Assembly (NCBI RefSeq): GCF_019443105.1
Contig: NZ_JAHZIJ010000005.1
Coordinates: 62,001 to 126,000, forward strand
Direction: 5' to 3'
DNA: 64,000 bases
From: Paenibacillus oenotherae
GTDB lineage: Bacteria > Bacillota > Bacilli > Paenibacillales > Paenibacillaceae
A model generated the notes under the pieces. The model saw only the letters and a program-made list of their open reading frames with translations, had not been told where the DNA came from and did not search any database. Position 1 is the first letter of the stretch. Every line of letters begins with the position of its first letter. Below are positions 43,711-52,788 of this stretch, one piece after another. Both the position numbers and the translations under genes were made by a program.

Positions 43711-44913
43711 TTATGATTGACGCAGAAGCGCAGAAATTTGTTGCGCAGGCCTGCGTGCTTCTTGCTTTAATTTGTCGATTGCGCTGCGATGTGTCTGCAG
43801 CCACTCTTCCGGCTTGTCCAGCAGCTTGATCGCCGCTGACGCAAATATAGCCGGCTCAAGCGATTCCGTGGTGCCGACAGGCGTTAGCCCGATCCGGTTC
43901 AAGAACTGGTCGATCTTGGGGTCGTAGGAGAGCCCCAGCATCGGCACCGATTGGTTGGCTGCGTATATGAGCGCGTGCAGCCGCATGCCGAATAGTACGT
44001 CGCAGCGGCTGACCTCCAGCAGCATTTGCTGGGGGTCGTCGCCGGGCTCGGCGATCTCGGCCACGCTTGCGCCGAGATCGCCGAGCTGCCCCAACACCCA
44101 TCGTGACGCTTCTGCGTCTGATGGGGTGTGAAAGGGCAGGAACCGCAGCCGCACCGCCCGGCTGCGGGCCAGCGCGCCCAGCGCCGCGGCCGCGCGCGCC
44201 AGGTCGGCGCCATCCTTGCGCCAATGGCGCAAGGACACGCCGACCACCGGCAGGCGCTCCGCCGCCGGGCTGGCGGCTTCGCCGCCTCCAGGGGCCGCAG
44301 CTGTGCCAGCGGCCCCCGCTCCCGCGCCGCCAAGCCCCGGCGCGGTCGGCAGCGGGAGCCCCATGACCGGATCGGGCACAACATCGATCCGGTCATGGGG
44401 CACGCCCATCCGCCCAAGCAAAGCGGCGGATTCGGCGTCCCGCACCGAAATGTACGCGCTGCGCCGCATGACGCCGCGGATCAGCCGATCCATCCACCGG
44501 CGATTGACTGGTCCGATGCCTTGCGCGTACACGAACGTCGGCTTGCGCAGCAGCTGCGCGAGCCGCAGCACGCCCGTATAATACGGGATCGTCTTGATTC
44601 CCGTCGCATCCTGCAGCAAGCTTCCGCCGCCGCTGATGAGGCCGTCGCTGCTGCGAATCGCCCGAATAACCTCGCCAAGACGCATCCGATGCACGGCCTC
44701 CACGCCATACATCTCGCTCGTCCATGCCGGATCAATGGACAGAACGACGGGAACAATGCTCACTCCCTGCCGCGCGCCTTCCTCCTGAAGAGCGAACAGA
44801 ATAGATTTCAATACCGCTTCATCGCCGCTATTGCGATATCCGTAATAGCCGGAAATCACTACTCGCCGTTTTTGAATTGCCGTCTTACCTGTTCCAGTCG
44901 AGGTGCTACCCAT
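43711..44913 (-). CDS. csaB: Polysaccharide pyruvyl transferase CsaB
   Basis: A 400-residue CsaB, which adds pyruvate ketals to the secondary wall polymer and so creates the SLH-binding site. Motifs are SGYYGYRNSGDEAVLKS, GGGSLLQDATG, and FGMRLHALIYAAN. The ATG at 44913 follows GGAAGGAG at 10 bases; it overlaps DUF5693 by 55 bases, and the frame open upstream has no good site. Residues about 180-225 form a glycine/alanine/proline-rich insert encoded by GC-rich DNA, not typical of the family core. Together with tagO/tagA it completes the SLH-anchoring pathway. Confidence 0.93.
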   Translation of the reverse strand: MGSTSTGTGKTAIQKRRVVISGYYGYRNSGDEAVLKSILFALQEEGARQGVSIVPVVLSIDPAWTSEMYGVEAVHRMRLGEVIRAIRSSDGLISGGGSLLQDATGIKTIPYYTGVLRLAQLLRKPTFVYAQGIGPVNRRWMDRLIRGVMRRSAYISVRDAESAALLGRMGVPHDRIDVVPDPVMGLPLPTAPGLGGAGAGAAGTAAAPGGGEAASPAAERLPVVGVSLRHWRKDGADLARAAAALGALARSRAVRLRFLPFHTPSDAEASRWVLGQLGDLGASVAEIAEPGDDPQQMLLEVSRCDVLFGMRLHALIYAANQSVPMLGLSYDPKIDQFLNRIGLTPVGTTESLEPAIFASAAIKLLDKPEEWLQTHRSAIDKLKQEARRPAQQISALLRQS

Positions 44914-46970
44914 CGCCGCCAAACTCCTTCCCCAGCCTGCCAAACCGCAATCAATACAAGTCCGAACAGGGCGCCGAGTACAAGACCAAGCGATACACGA
45001 ATAAGCGAGATTGCAAGCGGTGTATGGATATGCGCAAAGGTATCCACAAGCGAAAGCTGGCCGATTGCAGCTACTATAAACAATACCCACGCCGCGCGGT
45101 AACGAAGCGCAAGGAAAAGTCCGAACAGGAAAAGCGGATGCGACAGCATAAATTCCTTGAACCGGGGACGCACTCCGATTGTCGTCTCAAGCAAATTCCG
45201 GATGATCATTTCCACTCCGGTCACCTGACCCTCGTTGCCGGTGCGGGACAAATAATACATCCCGGCAGCGCCAAGCACCACCCCGCCTACGACCCACAGC
45301 ACCGTAATCGGCATCATGAGCAGCTTGCGCAGATTGCCAAGCACAGAATCGCCTGTGTATAGGAACACGTACAGCGCGGTCAGGCCAATTGGCGCCAAAT
45401 GCAGCAAGCCTACGCCACGAAACTGATCAAGCACGAGCGAATATTTGATGCTGTTCAATAATCCGAACACAAACGGCACACCCGCCAACGAAATGATCGA
45501 GGTAGCCGCGAATAAAGCAATCGCCATCTTCAATCGACGTCCGGCAGCAAAACCCGGGAATATCCAGCGTTCTCCCACATTTGCCGCAGTCTCGATATCG
45601 CCGCCAACAGCTCTGCGATTTCCTACCGTATGGGCTTTTACCCGATTAATGGCCCATATCAAGGCAAGTGTCGGCGCACTGATAGCAGCTCCAAGCGCCA
45701 GCCCTTGCTCCAGTACAGACGGTGACAATACATAAAGCCCTGCACTGCCGATAAGACCGATCACAAACACCGGAATATTCACGCCAGGCACGAACGCGGC
45801 GATAAGCAATGCGATAAGAGCAACAGCTCCAAGCGCCACAAGCCCTTTAAGCGCCTTCTGCCAAGACGTCATATCCGTTCTTGCGTCGAAAGCTTCCGCT
45901 GTGCCCGTTGTAAAGCCCCATTTTTCTATTTTGGCGATCGCGCCATCTTTGCCTTGCAGCGACTCATAAATATTGTTCAGCGAGTTCGTAATAGACGATT
46001 TCGTAATATCGCTCATCGGCGCTCCGTTCAGATAGAACATCCGAATGTTGCGATCCTTAACCGCCAGTTGGAAGCGGTCGGCGATTTCATCCGCCTTCAT
46101 GCCCGTTGCATCGACATCCGACAGCGAGTATATTCGGGTCACATTATAATCGAGCAAATAACCAAGCGTACCGATACCCTTCTGCGGCTTGGAGTTTTCA
46201 ATTGCAGCTATGCCGATGCCGTTCTCATTGAGAATATCAGCGAATGTATATAAGCTCTTCTTCTCCTCATTGTCAGCAAAGCCCTTCACCGCATCCCCAT
46301 CGAACAGAATCCGCTTCACGCCTAGCGCCTTGTACGAAGAGATCAGCTCACTAACAGCATTCTCATCATAAGGAACACGATCCGAGAGACGAGGCAGAAT
46401 CGCAAGACCAGCATCCTGAATGGCCTGCAATGCCATAGGATCCGGACTCATCAGCTTTAACTTGGCATCCTCATACGGCGTTTCCAGCACTAATCCGGAA
46501 TAATCCCCTTCCGAAAAAGGCCGAACAACAATCCCCCACTTCTCAAAAGCCGATTCAATCAGCGGGCGAAGCACCGATTCCTCGCGGCTGCCGGCGAATA
46601 TAACATAAGTAAAATTCTCATTGACCGGCGCCAGCTTGCCATTGATTCCGTTCAAGGATGTTGAATTGTATACGGATATCCGTCCAGCCCAGCTAAGCTC
46701 CTCAAGCGAGCTTTCGAATACCGCCATCGTTTCAATACCCGCTTCTTTCATTTTGCCTAGATGCTCCTGAATAAATTCCTGCGGGTGCGCCTGATACGAT
46801 GCAATCTGGACCAGATCCTTATAATCATATACAAATTCTACTGAATTGGCCGATTGCTCCATCCCCCAGCGGGAAATTCCAAGCGGGATCGCGGCAATAA
46901 TGCCGATCAGAGTTACTATCAACATGAACGTCTGTGCTTTGCGATTCCATTGCTGCCAGTTTAGCTGCAC
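44859..46970 (-). CDS. DUF5693 family membrane protein
   Basis: A 703-residue protein. One N-terminal membrane helix (MLIVTLIGIIAAIPLGI) is followed by an extracytoplasmic domain of about 350 residues, then about eight to ten membrane segments. It matches the DUF5693 family, common next to csaB in Paenibacillaceae; function is unproven but wall polymer assembly or modification is a fair guess. The GTG at 46970 is used because AAGGAG lies 8 bases away; a GTG three codons earlier is too near. csaB overlaps its end. Confidence 0.87.
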   Translation of the reverse strand: MQLNWQQWNRKAQTFMLIVTLIGIIAAIPLGISRWGMEQSANSVEFVYDYKDLVQIASYQAHPQEFIQEHLGKMKEAGIETMAVFESSLEELSWAGRISVYNSTSLNGINGKLAPVNENFTYVIFAGSREESVLRPLIESAFEKWGIVVRPFSEGDYSGLVLETPYEDAKLKLMSPDPMALQAIQDAGLAILPRLSDRVPYDENAVSELISSYKALGVKRILFDGDAVKGFADNEEKKSLYTFADILNENGIGIAAIENSKPQKGIGTLGYLLDYNVTRIYSLSDVDATGMKADEIADRFQLAVKDRNIRMFYLNGAPMSDITKSSITNSLNNIYESLQGKDGAIAKIEKWGFTTGTAEAFDARTDMTSWQKALKGLVALGAVALIALLIAAFVPGVNIPVFVIGLIGSAGLYVLSPSVLEQGLALGAAISAPTLALIWAINRVKAHTVGNRRAVGGDIETAANVGERWIFPGFAAGRRLKMAIALFAATSIISLAGVPFVFGLLNSIKYSLVLDQFRGVGLLHLAPIGLTALYVFLYTGDSVLGNLRKLLMMPITVLWVVGGVVLGAAGMYYLSRTGNEGQVTGVEMIIRNLLETTIGVRPRFKEFMLSHPLFLFGLFLALRYRAAWVLFIVAAIGQLSLVDTFAHIHTPLAISLIRVSLGLVLGALFGLVLIAVWQAGEGVWRRWVAPRLEQVRRQFKNGE

Positions 46971-46982
46971 ACTTTCCACTCC

Positions 46983-48680
46983 TTAAGCCTTGTTGTCTAC
47001 CCGTTCCATTACCGCCTGAGTCAGGTGTTTCACAGCTGCAACCGCCTCATCCTGCGTCGTACCGCGAACAGCAAAATACACTTTAATCTTAGGCTCCGTG
47101 CCTGATGGACGAAGACAGAACCACGAGCCGTCGGACAACATGAATTTCAACACATTCTCACGGGGCAGGCCGTCCAGTCCTGTTAAATAATCAAGCATTC
47201 TGTCTACTTTGACACCCGCTACTTCAGCTGGCGGATTGCTGCGCCAATCTTCCATAATGGCTGCAATCTGCTGCACGCCATCCAGACCTTTGAGCGTCCG
47301 CGATTCCAGATGCTCCATGTAGGTTCCGAACCGCGCATACAGCTCCTGCAGCACATCGTACAGCGTTTTTCCTTGACTCTTATAATAGGCGGCCGCTTCA
47401 CAAATCAAAAGCGAGGCAATGACCGCATCCTTGTCGCGGGCATAAGTGCCTGCCAAATAGCCATAGCTTTCCTCATAGCCAAACAAGAAGACCCGCTCGC
47501 CGGACTGCTCGTATTGCGTCATTTTTTCGCCGATGTATTTGAAGCCGGTCAGCGTATTGACGACATCAGCGCCATAATGGCGGGCGATATCCGCTCCCAT
47601 CTCGCTGGTAACAATCGTCTTGATTACAACGCCGTTATCCGGCAGCTGTCCCCGCTCCTTCAACGTGCCCAATAAATAATCGACCATAATTGCGCCTGAC
47701 TGGTTACCTGTCAGCACGACATACTCGCCCTCGTTATTGCGGACAACCGCACCCATCCGGTCACAATCCGGATCCGTTCCGATAATGATATCCGCGCCGG
47801 TCTTCTGCGCCAGAGCTATCGCGAGTGTGAACGCTTCGCGCTCCTCCGGGTTCGGAGACTTTACTGTGCTGAAATAACCATCCGGCTGTTCCTGCTCAGG
47901 AACAACATGAACATGCTTGAAGCCCGCTTGCTTCAGCACCTGGCGAACCGGCAAATTGCCTGCGCCATGCAGCGGAGTAAATACGACCTGGAATGAATCG
48001 CCGAGGCCGCCCTTCAGAAGCTCGCCATTCAAGCTGTTGGATACGACAGTATCCACATATTGACGGTCTTCCTCTTCTCCGAGCCAGCGCAGCAATCCCT
48101 TCGCTTCGGCTTCTTCGCGGCTTATACGCCGCACCTGATCAAAGCCAGTCACTTGCTGAATAGCGCCAATGACCTGCTCCGCATCCTCAGGCACAAGCTG
48201 GCAGCCGTCCGACCCGTAAGCCTTGAAGCCATTATACTCGGGCGGATTGTGGCTGGCAGTTATTACGATACCGCTCGTTGCACCCAGACTGCGGACTGCA
48301 AATGAGAGCTGCGGCGTCGGGCGCAGTGACGGGAATAGATAAGCAGTCACCCCGTTGCCTGCGAGCACCAGAGCAGCGTCCAGCGCAAACTCCGGGGAAT
48401 TATTGCGCGAGTCATACGCAATAACGACAGAAGGCTTGCCGCTCTTGCCAAGCACCCACTCGGCAAGACCTTGGGTTGCTTTGCCTACAGTGTACGTATT
48501 CAGGCGGTTCGTTCCCGCGCCCATAACACCGCGCAAGCCGCCGGTGCCGAACTCAAGTTCACGGTAGAATCGATCTTCAATTTCCTTGGCATCACCGGCG
48601 AGAGCGCGGAGCTCCTCCTTGGTTGCCTCATCAATAAGTGCGTCATTGAGCCATGCTTCATAACGATTCATTGGTGTCAT
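46983..48680 (-). CDS. Phospho-sugar mutase (phosphoglucomutase/phosphomannomutase family)
   Basis: A 565-residue enzyme with the catalytic serine loop TASHNPPEYNGFKAYG, the metal loop GTDPDCDRMGAV, the sugar-binding GYEESYGYL, and the C-terminal phosphate loop RPSGTEPKIKVY. It interconverts hexose 1- and 6-phosphates for wall polymer or sugar-nucleotide supply. PgcA-type enzymes of Bacillus are about 580 residues, so length fits. AAGGATCGATAAAG precedes the ATG. It lies 12 bases ahead of the DUF5693 gene and probably in the same operon. Confidence 0.93.
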   Translation of the reverse strand: MTPMNRYEAWLNDALIDEATKEELRALAGDAKEIEDRFYRELEFGTGGLRGVMGAGTNRLNTYTVGKATQGLAEWVLGKSGKPSVVIAYDSRNNSPEFALDAALVLAGNGVTAYLFPSLRPTPQLSFAVRSLGATSGIVITASHNPPEYNGFKAYGSDGCQLVPEDAEQVIGAIQQVTGFDQVRRISREEAEAKGLLRWLGEEEDRQYVDTVVSNSLNGELLKGGLGDSFQVVFTPLHGAGNLPVRQVLKQAGFKHVHVVPEQEQPDGYFSTVKSPNPEEREAFTLAIALAQKTGADIIIGTDPDCDRMGAVVRNNEGEYVVLTGNQSGAIMVDYLLGTLKERGQLPDNGVVIKTIVTSEMGADIARHYGADVVNTLTGFKYIGEKMTQYEQSGERVFLFGYEESYGYLAGTYARDKDAVIASLLICEAAAYYKSQGKTLYDVLQELYARFGTYMEHLESRTLKGLDGVQQIAAIMEDWRSNPPAEVAGVKVDRMLDYLTGLDGLPRENVLKFMLSDGSWFCLRPSGTEPKIKVYFAVRGTTQDEAVAAVKHLTQAVMERVDNKA

Positions 48681-48750
48681 CTTTATCGATCCTTCCTCTC
48701 CATTGAGTTCTACTATGTATCTATGTCATCAATTCCTGCTGTCAGCGTTG

Positions 48751-49182
48751 TTATTCAGGATCCTTCAGGGCAAACATAATCTCGCCCTCTGCAACCACTT
48801 TGTCTCCTACCTTCGCGGTCGCTTGCCCTTTGCCAACGATCCCTTTAAGCCGGATAATCTCGACTTCCAAAGTAAGCGTATCGCCAGGAACAACCTGACC
48901 GCGGAAGCGGAAATTGTCAATGCCGGCGAAGAACCCGATTTTGCCGCGGTTGCCCTCAACCATAAGGATTGCTACCGTACCTACCTGGGCAAGCGCCTCC
49001 ACGATCAGAACACCCGGCATAACCGGATATTGCGGGAAGTGCCCTGTGAAGAAAGGCTCGTTCATCGTAACATTCTTAATGCCGACAGCCCGTTTGCCAA
49101 CTTCAACCTCCAGAATGCGGTCAATGAGCAGAAATGGCGGCCTGTGCGGTATAATCTCCTGGATTTGGCGAATATCTAACAT
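48751..49182 (-). CDS. fabZ: 3-hydroxyacyl-ACP dehydratase FabZ
   Basis: A 143-residue hot-dog dehydratase of type II fatty acid synthesis. Signatures are the N-terminal [13 protein letters not shown] and catalytic [18 protein letters not shown], with the H and E of the active site. The ATG at 49182 follows AAAGGGG at about 10 bases; the TTG at 49185 is not needed. In Bacillus subtilis fabZ follows flhP, so its presence near flhO/flhP in this window fits the ancestral order. Confidence 0.96.
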   Translation of the reverse strand: MLDIRQIQEIIPHRPPFLLIDRILEVEVGKRAVGIKNVTMNEPFFTGHFPQYPVMPGVLIVEALAQVGTVAILMVEGNRGKIGFFAGIDNFRFRGQVVPGDTLTLEVEIIRLKGIVGKGQATAKVGDKVVAEGEIMFALKDPE

Positions 49183-49185
49183 CAA

Positions 49186-49337
49186 ATATGTACCCCTTTC
49201 AAGTTCAAGTTATAAAATCAATCGTAACAAGCCATAATAAATCCATCCTTCGTGAACTGCAGACATGGAGGTTAAGATAAGGGAGCTTGGCCGGTTGACC
49301 CGAAGTGTCCAGCGGCCAGGCTTCTTTTGTGCAGCCG
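49186..49337. other. Gap between fabZ and pgsA
   Basis: A hairpin around 49276-49318 (arms AGCTTGGCC and GGCCAGGCT) may be a weak terminator for the pgsA side. T-run support is poor. Nothing else is visible. Confidence 0.4.
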
Positions 49338-49913
49338 TCAAGCTTGACGGCGTTCATCTACTCTAATCCCCTCATCCTCAATGACTGCCTCTGTCTCTGC
49401 AACGTCCTCATCCTTGTTCAATCCGACGAACAGAAGAATATAAATAAAAGACGTTACAAAAGAAAAGACGATGACCCCCCATAAATAAGCTTTGGCAAAC
49501 GGCATTTCGAAGAAAATAAAGAGGATTGCCAAATAATAAAGCACCGTCGTTAATTTCCCCATCCAATTGGCCGGTACTGTCTTCTTACCCCGAAAATGAA
49601 AGAATGCCGAACCCGCGATCATGCCCAAATCCCTTATGAAAATAGCCGCCCCTGCGCTCCATGGAATATGTCCGGTAATAAGCAGGGATAGTATGACTGT
49701 AATCATCATCGTTTTGTCTGCCAGCGGATCAAGCATGGCGCCGATTGTTGTTACTTGGCCGTTCTTGCGGGCAAGATAACCGTCAAGCACATCAGTCAGT
49801 CCAGCCGCGACAATCACTGCAAACGCCCATATCATATGACCAGGTACAAAGATGGCGACGTAAACGGGAATCAATGCAAAACGAAGCAATGTCAACATAT
49901 TAGGCAGATTCAA
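49338..49913 (-). CDS. pgsA: CDP-diacylglycerol-glycerol-3-phosphate 3-phosphatidyltransferase
   Basis: A 191-residue membrane enzyme that makes phosphatidylglycerophosphate. The CDP-alcohol phosphotransferase motif is visible as DVLDGYLARKNGQVTTIG followed by AMLDPLADK. The start is taken as the TTG at 49913: AAGGAGG lies 8 bases upstream and the N-terminus MNLPNMLTLLRF is the family norm. The frame is open to a GTG at 49961, but that lacks a site. About four to six membrane helices follow; the C-terminal tail is acidic. Confidence 0.9.
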   Translation of the reverse strand: MNLPNMLTLLRFALIPVYVAIFVPGHMIWAFAVIVAAGLTDVLDGYLARKNGQVTTIGAMLDPLADKTMMITVILSLLITGHIPWSAGAAIFIRDLGMIAGSAFFHFRGKKTVPANWMGKLTTVLYYLAILFIFFEMPFAKAYLWGVIVFSFVTSFIYILLFVGLNKDEDVAETEAVIEDEGIRVDERRQA

Positions 49914-50154
49914 ACGCTCACGCCTCCTTACCTTTTGGGATGACGCTTCAAAGTTCCCCACCCATTATACCTCTACACTAGGAAAAATAAAACTGTCAGA
50001 CCTTATAGCCTTCACGCCTTGCGCCCTATTTCGAATATCCTAATTGCATGATTTATATGGAAAGTATTGGCGAAACCCTTCAATTTCGCGACCTTCTAGC
50101 CGTTAACTATATATAGTAGTAGAAATCGTTGAAGCTGGAGGGAACATATTCATC

Positions 50155-52341
50155 ATGAACCAATTACAATTGGCCGTTAAGAATCGGCTCATGCGGTCTT
50201 GGCTGGCCAGTATGCTGGCGATCGCACTGACACTGTCCGCTTTCTCAGGAATCGCATTTGCCGAGGATACCGTAACCGGCATTGAATTCGAGACGATTCC
50301 ATCACCGGCAAAGCTGTTTGTTGATGACGAAACCATTGTCCTCAAGTTAAATGCAATCATTCAAGGCACGACCTCAAGAAAGGATGTCACCCAAGACGCA
50401 GTTTGGGCATCCACTAATTCTTCTATTGTGAAGGTGGATAAAGGCACTCTAACAGCCGTCAGCAACGGCAGCGCCCAGATCAGCGCCCAATATAAAGGGT
50501 TCAAAGTGACGCTTAACGTAACCTCAGAATACAAGTACGACAGTATAGCAATTACTGCAAGCGGCGCAGATGCTCCTGAATCAGCTGATCTTGAGCTCGG
50601 AGCAACGCCGGAGTATGGATTGACCGCAACGAAGGATGGAGCAGATACGACTGTAACATCCGGCGTAGAATGGACCAGCTCCAATGCCGAGGTCGCTACT
50701 GTCAGCAGCGGCAAAGTAAAGCTAATCTCAGCAGGAGAAGCTACAATTACCGCCAAGTACAAGGGCCGTTCAGATACAATCAAATTAAAAGTAACCTCTC
50801 CTTACAAGTCCGTCACCATCCAGACTCCGGCCAATACGGATAAGCTTGTAGAGTTCAAGGTAGGGGATTCTTCCGCCAGCCTTTCGGCAACAGCGCTATC
50901 GAAAGCAGGCATCAGCACATCGATTACCAACGATGCTGCTTGGACGACCTCCAATGCAGGCATCGCTACTGTGGACAAAGGAATCCTTACTCCTGTCGGC
51001 ACAGGAACAGCAACCATTACAGCCTTCCACCTTGGAGCGAGCGATACCATCACCGTTGTCGTGCGACCTGCCTATGAAGCGATGCGGATCACCCCTAAGG
51101 AAGAGCAGCATTGGACGCTAAAGGATGCGGCAGTACAGTTCAAGGTTGAGGTGCTTAACGCTCCTGATTATGTAGAAGACGTGACCAGTCTTGCAACCTG
51201 GACCTCCAGCAATGTCTATACGGCAACTGTAAATGCCAACGGTCTTGTAACACCTAAAGGGATCGGTACTACGATGATCAAAGCGGCTTACAAAGGCTTG
51301 ACCAAGGAAGTATCCATCACCGTATATCCGACTGTCAGCAGTCTCACAGCTGCCAAGAACGAATTGGATGCTTTCATTGACGAAACGATCACGATGCCCA
51401 AAATTTCAGCCAAATCACTTGCAGAAGAGACCGTTGATGTATCCAGTCTCGTACGCTGGACAAGCAGTAATGAAGCAGTTGTCGCTTTGAAAGACGGCAA
51501 ATGGACTGCCAAAGCTGCTGGAACCTCACAAATGAAAGCCGTTATTCAGAATCACGAAGTGACTGTTACAATTAATGTGCACGAGAAGCCCGTCCTATTG
51601 ACGGCAGCACAAGAGAACCTGTCCGTAGTCATCGGCACAGAAACCAAGCTCCCGACGATAACGATGACAAGCGAGACCGGCAAAGAAACCGATGTAACCG
51701 ACAAAATAACGTGGAAGAGCTCTTCCCCCTACTTGCTTATCAATGCCCCCAATGTGAAGGGGCTGCGTTCTGCCAACGCAACGCTGACTGCCTCCTACTT
51801 GGGCAAGTCAACAACGATCAAAGTTTCAATCGAAGAAGAAATTACCAAGGTATTCGTTGAAGCAGCATCTATTACGCTGAATCCAGGACGTACCAAGTCA
51901 ATCAAAGTGACAGGCATCTATAAAAGCGGCAAGTCCGTAGCACTGGGCTCCAAGATGAACTGGACAATCAACCCTGAGACACTTGCTACAATTAATGGAA
52001 GTACAATCAAAGGGTTGGCTGAAGGCACTGGCAAGCTGACAGGAACTTACCAGAAGAAAACGGTCGAGATCGTTATTGTGGTCAAGCAGAAGATTAAGAA
52101 GCTCGACATATCCGATAAGACGTTGGCTCTTAAACCTGGCGATGTCAAAACGTTAAAGGTGACTGCGCTGTATGAAGGCGGCCGTATCGAAGATGTTACG
52201 AAGTCTGCGACATGGACCAGTTCCAATGCCAAGGCAGCGACCGTTGCAGGAGGCGTTATTACCGTAATTGGCAAAGGCTCCGCAACGATCAAAGCAGTAT
52301 TCGAGGGCAAGACTGTTACAATGAGAGTATCAGCCAAATAA
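50155..52341 (+). CDS. Secreted Ig-like (Big_2/BID_2) repeat protein
   Basis: A 728-residue exported protein on the plus strand. Signal segment SWLASMLAIALTLSAFSGIAFA. The mature chain is eight similar repeats of about 80 residues, each with a W-T-S-S-N core (WASTNSS, WTSSNAEVATV, WTTSNAGIATV, WTSSNVYTATV, WTSSNEAVVAL, WKSSSPYLLI, WTINPETLATI, WTSSNAKAATV). GGAGGG lies 12 bases before ATG. No SLH or LPXTG anchor is evident, so it may be released. Its opposite orientation to the neighbours and its own terminator suggest an independent unit. Confidence 0.88.
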   Translation: MNQLQLAVKNRLMRSWLASMLAIALTLSAFSGIAFAEDTVTGIEFETIPSPAKLFVDDETIVLKLNAIIQGTTSRKDVTQDAVWASTNSSIVKVDKGTLTAVSNGSAQISAQYKGFKVTLNVTSEYKYDSIAITASGADAPESADLELGATPEYGLTATKDGADTTVTSGVEWTSSNAEVATVSSGKVKLISAGEATITAKYKGRSDTIKLKVTSPYKSVTIQTPANTDKLVEFKVGDSSASLSATALSKAGISTSITNDAAWTTSNAGIATVDKGILTPVGTGTATITAFHLGASDTITVVVRPAYEAMRITPKEEQHWTLKDAAVQFKVEVLNAPDYVEDVTSLATWTSSNVYTATVNANGLVTPKGIGTTMIKAAYKGLTKEVSITVYPTVSSLTAAKNELDAFIDETITMPKISAKSLAEETVDVSSLVRWTSSNEAVVALKDGKWTAKAAGTSQMKAVIQNHEVTVTINVHEKPVLLTAAQENLSVVIGTETKLPTITMTSETGKETDVTDKITWKSSSPYLLINAPNVKGLRSANATLTASYLGKSTTIKVSIEEEITKVFVEAASITLNPGRTKSIKVTGIYKSGKSVALGSKMNWTINPETLATINGSTIKGLAEGTGKLTGTYQKKTVEIVIVVKQKIKKLDISDKTLALKPGDVKTLKVTALYEGGRIEDVTKSATWTSSNAKAATVAGGVITVIGKGSATIKAVFEGKTVTMRVSAK

Positions 52342-52359
52342 GCCGGCACAGCATAACAT

Positions 52360-52389
52360 AGGGCCCCTGCTCAGTGAGCAGGGGCCCTT
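52360..52389. terminator. Strong hairpin between the Ig-repeat gene and epuA
   Basis: A 13-bp GC-rich perfect inverted repeat (GGGCCCCTGCTCA arm). The T run is weak, but it lies between convergent genes and probably ends both. Confidence 0.7.
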
Positions 52390-52411
52390 ATAACGATCAT
52401 ATAGCGACATA

Positions 52412-52780
52412 TCAGTCCGCAAACACCAGATCGTACATATGCTTCCACGTAGACCATTTGAACGCATCAGATCCCGGTTTATCTCCAACAATAACAAATC
52501 CGATATACAACCCGATTAACAATATTAGAATGCAAAGGATCGGGACAATGCTCTTGAGCAGCATCCAAAGCAGAATTCGCAGGACTAGTGGCCGTTCTGA
52601 TCGGCCATCCCAATTCTCCTCCTGCTCACGTTCCCTATTCCGGCTTTCCAGCCTGCTAACCTGCGGTTCTCCCGATGACTGGTTGTCCCTGGAAGCATCC
52701 CCCATCAATCTGGATCGCTCCGCATGTGAGACCCCTTCTATTCCCGCAGCTGTTTCTTTCTTCGTTTCCATACTAGTCAA
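52412..52780 (-). CDS. EpuA-type DNA-directed RNA polymerase beta-associated small membrane protein
   Basis: A 122-residue protein: about 65 charged residues, then one membrane helix (LKSIVPILCILILLIGLYIGFVI), then KWSTWKHMYDLVF. The helix and tail match the EpuA family (PF11772), annotated in databases as an RNA polymerase beta-related protein though its role is unclear. The start is either a TTG at 52780 (AGGAAATGAG then TTG) or the ATG at 52771. It follows flhP in Paenibacillaceae. Confidence 0.75.
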   Translation of the reverse strand: MTSMETKKETAAGIEGVSHAERSRLMGDASRDNQSSGEPQVSRLESRNREREQEENWDGRSERPLVLRILLWMLLKSIVPILCILILLIGLYIGFVIVGDKPGSDAFKWSTWKHMYDLVFAD

Positions 52781-52788
52781 CTCATTTC

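Noticed and set aside
44067-45102. Overlapping arginine/alanine-rich ORFs opposite csaB
   Set aside because: Shadow frames of the GC-rich part of csaB and of the DUF5693 gene.
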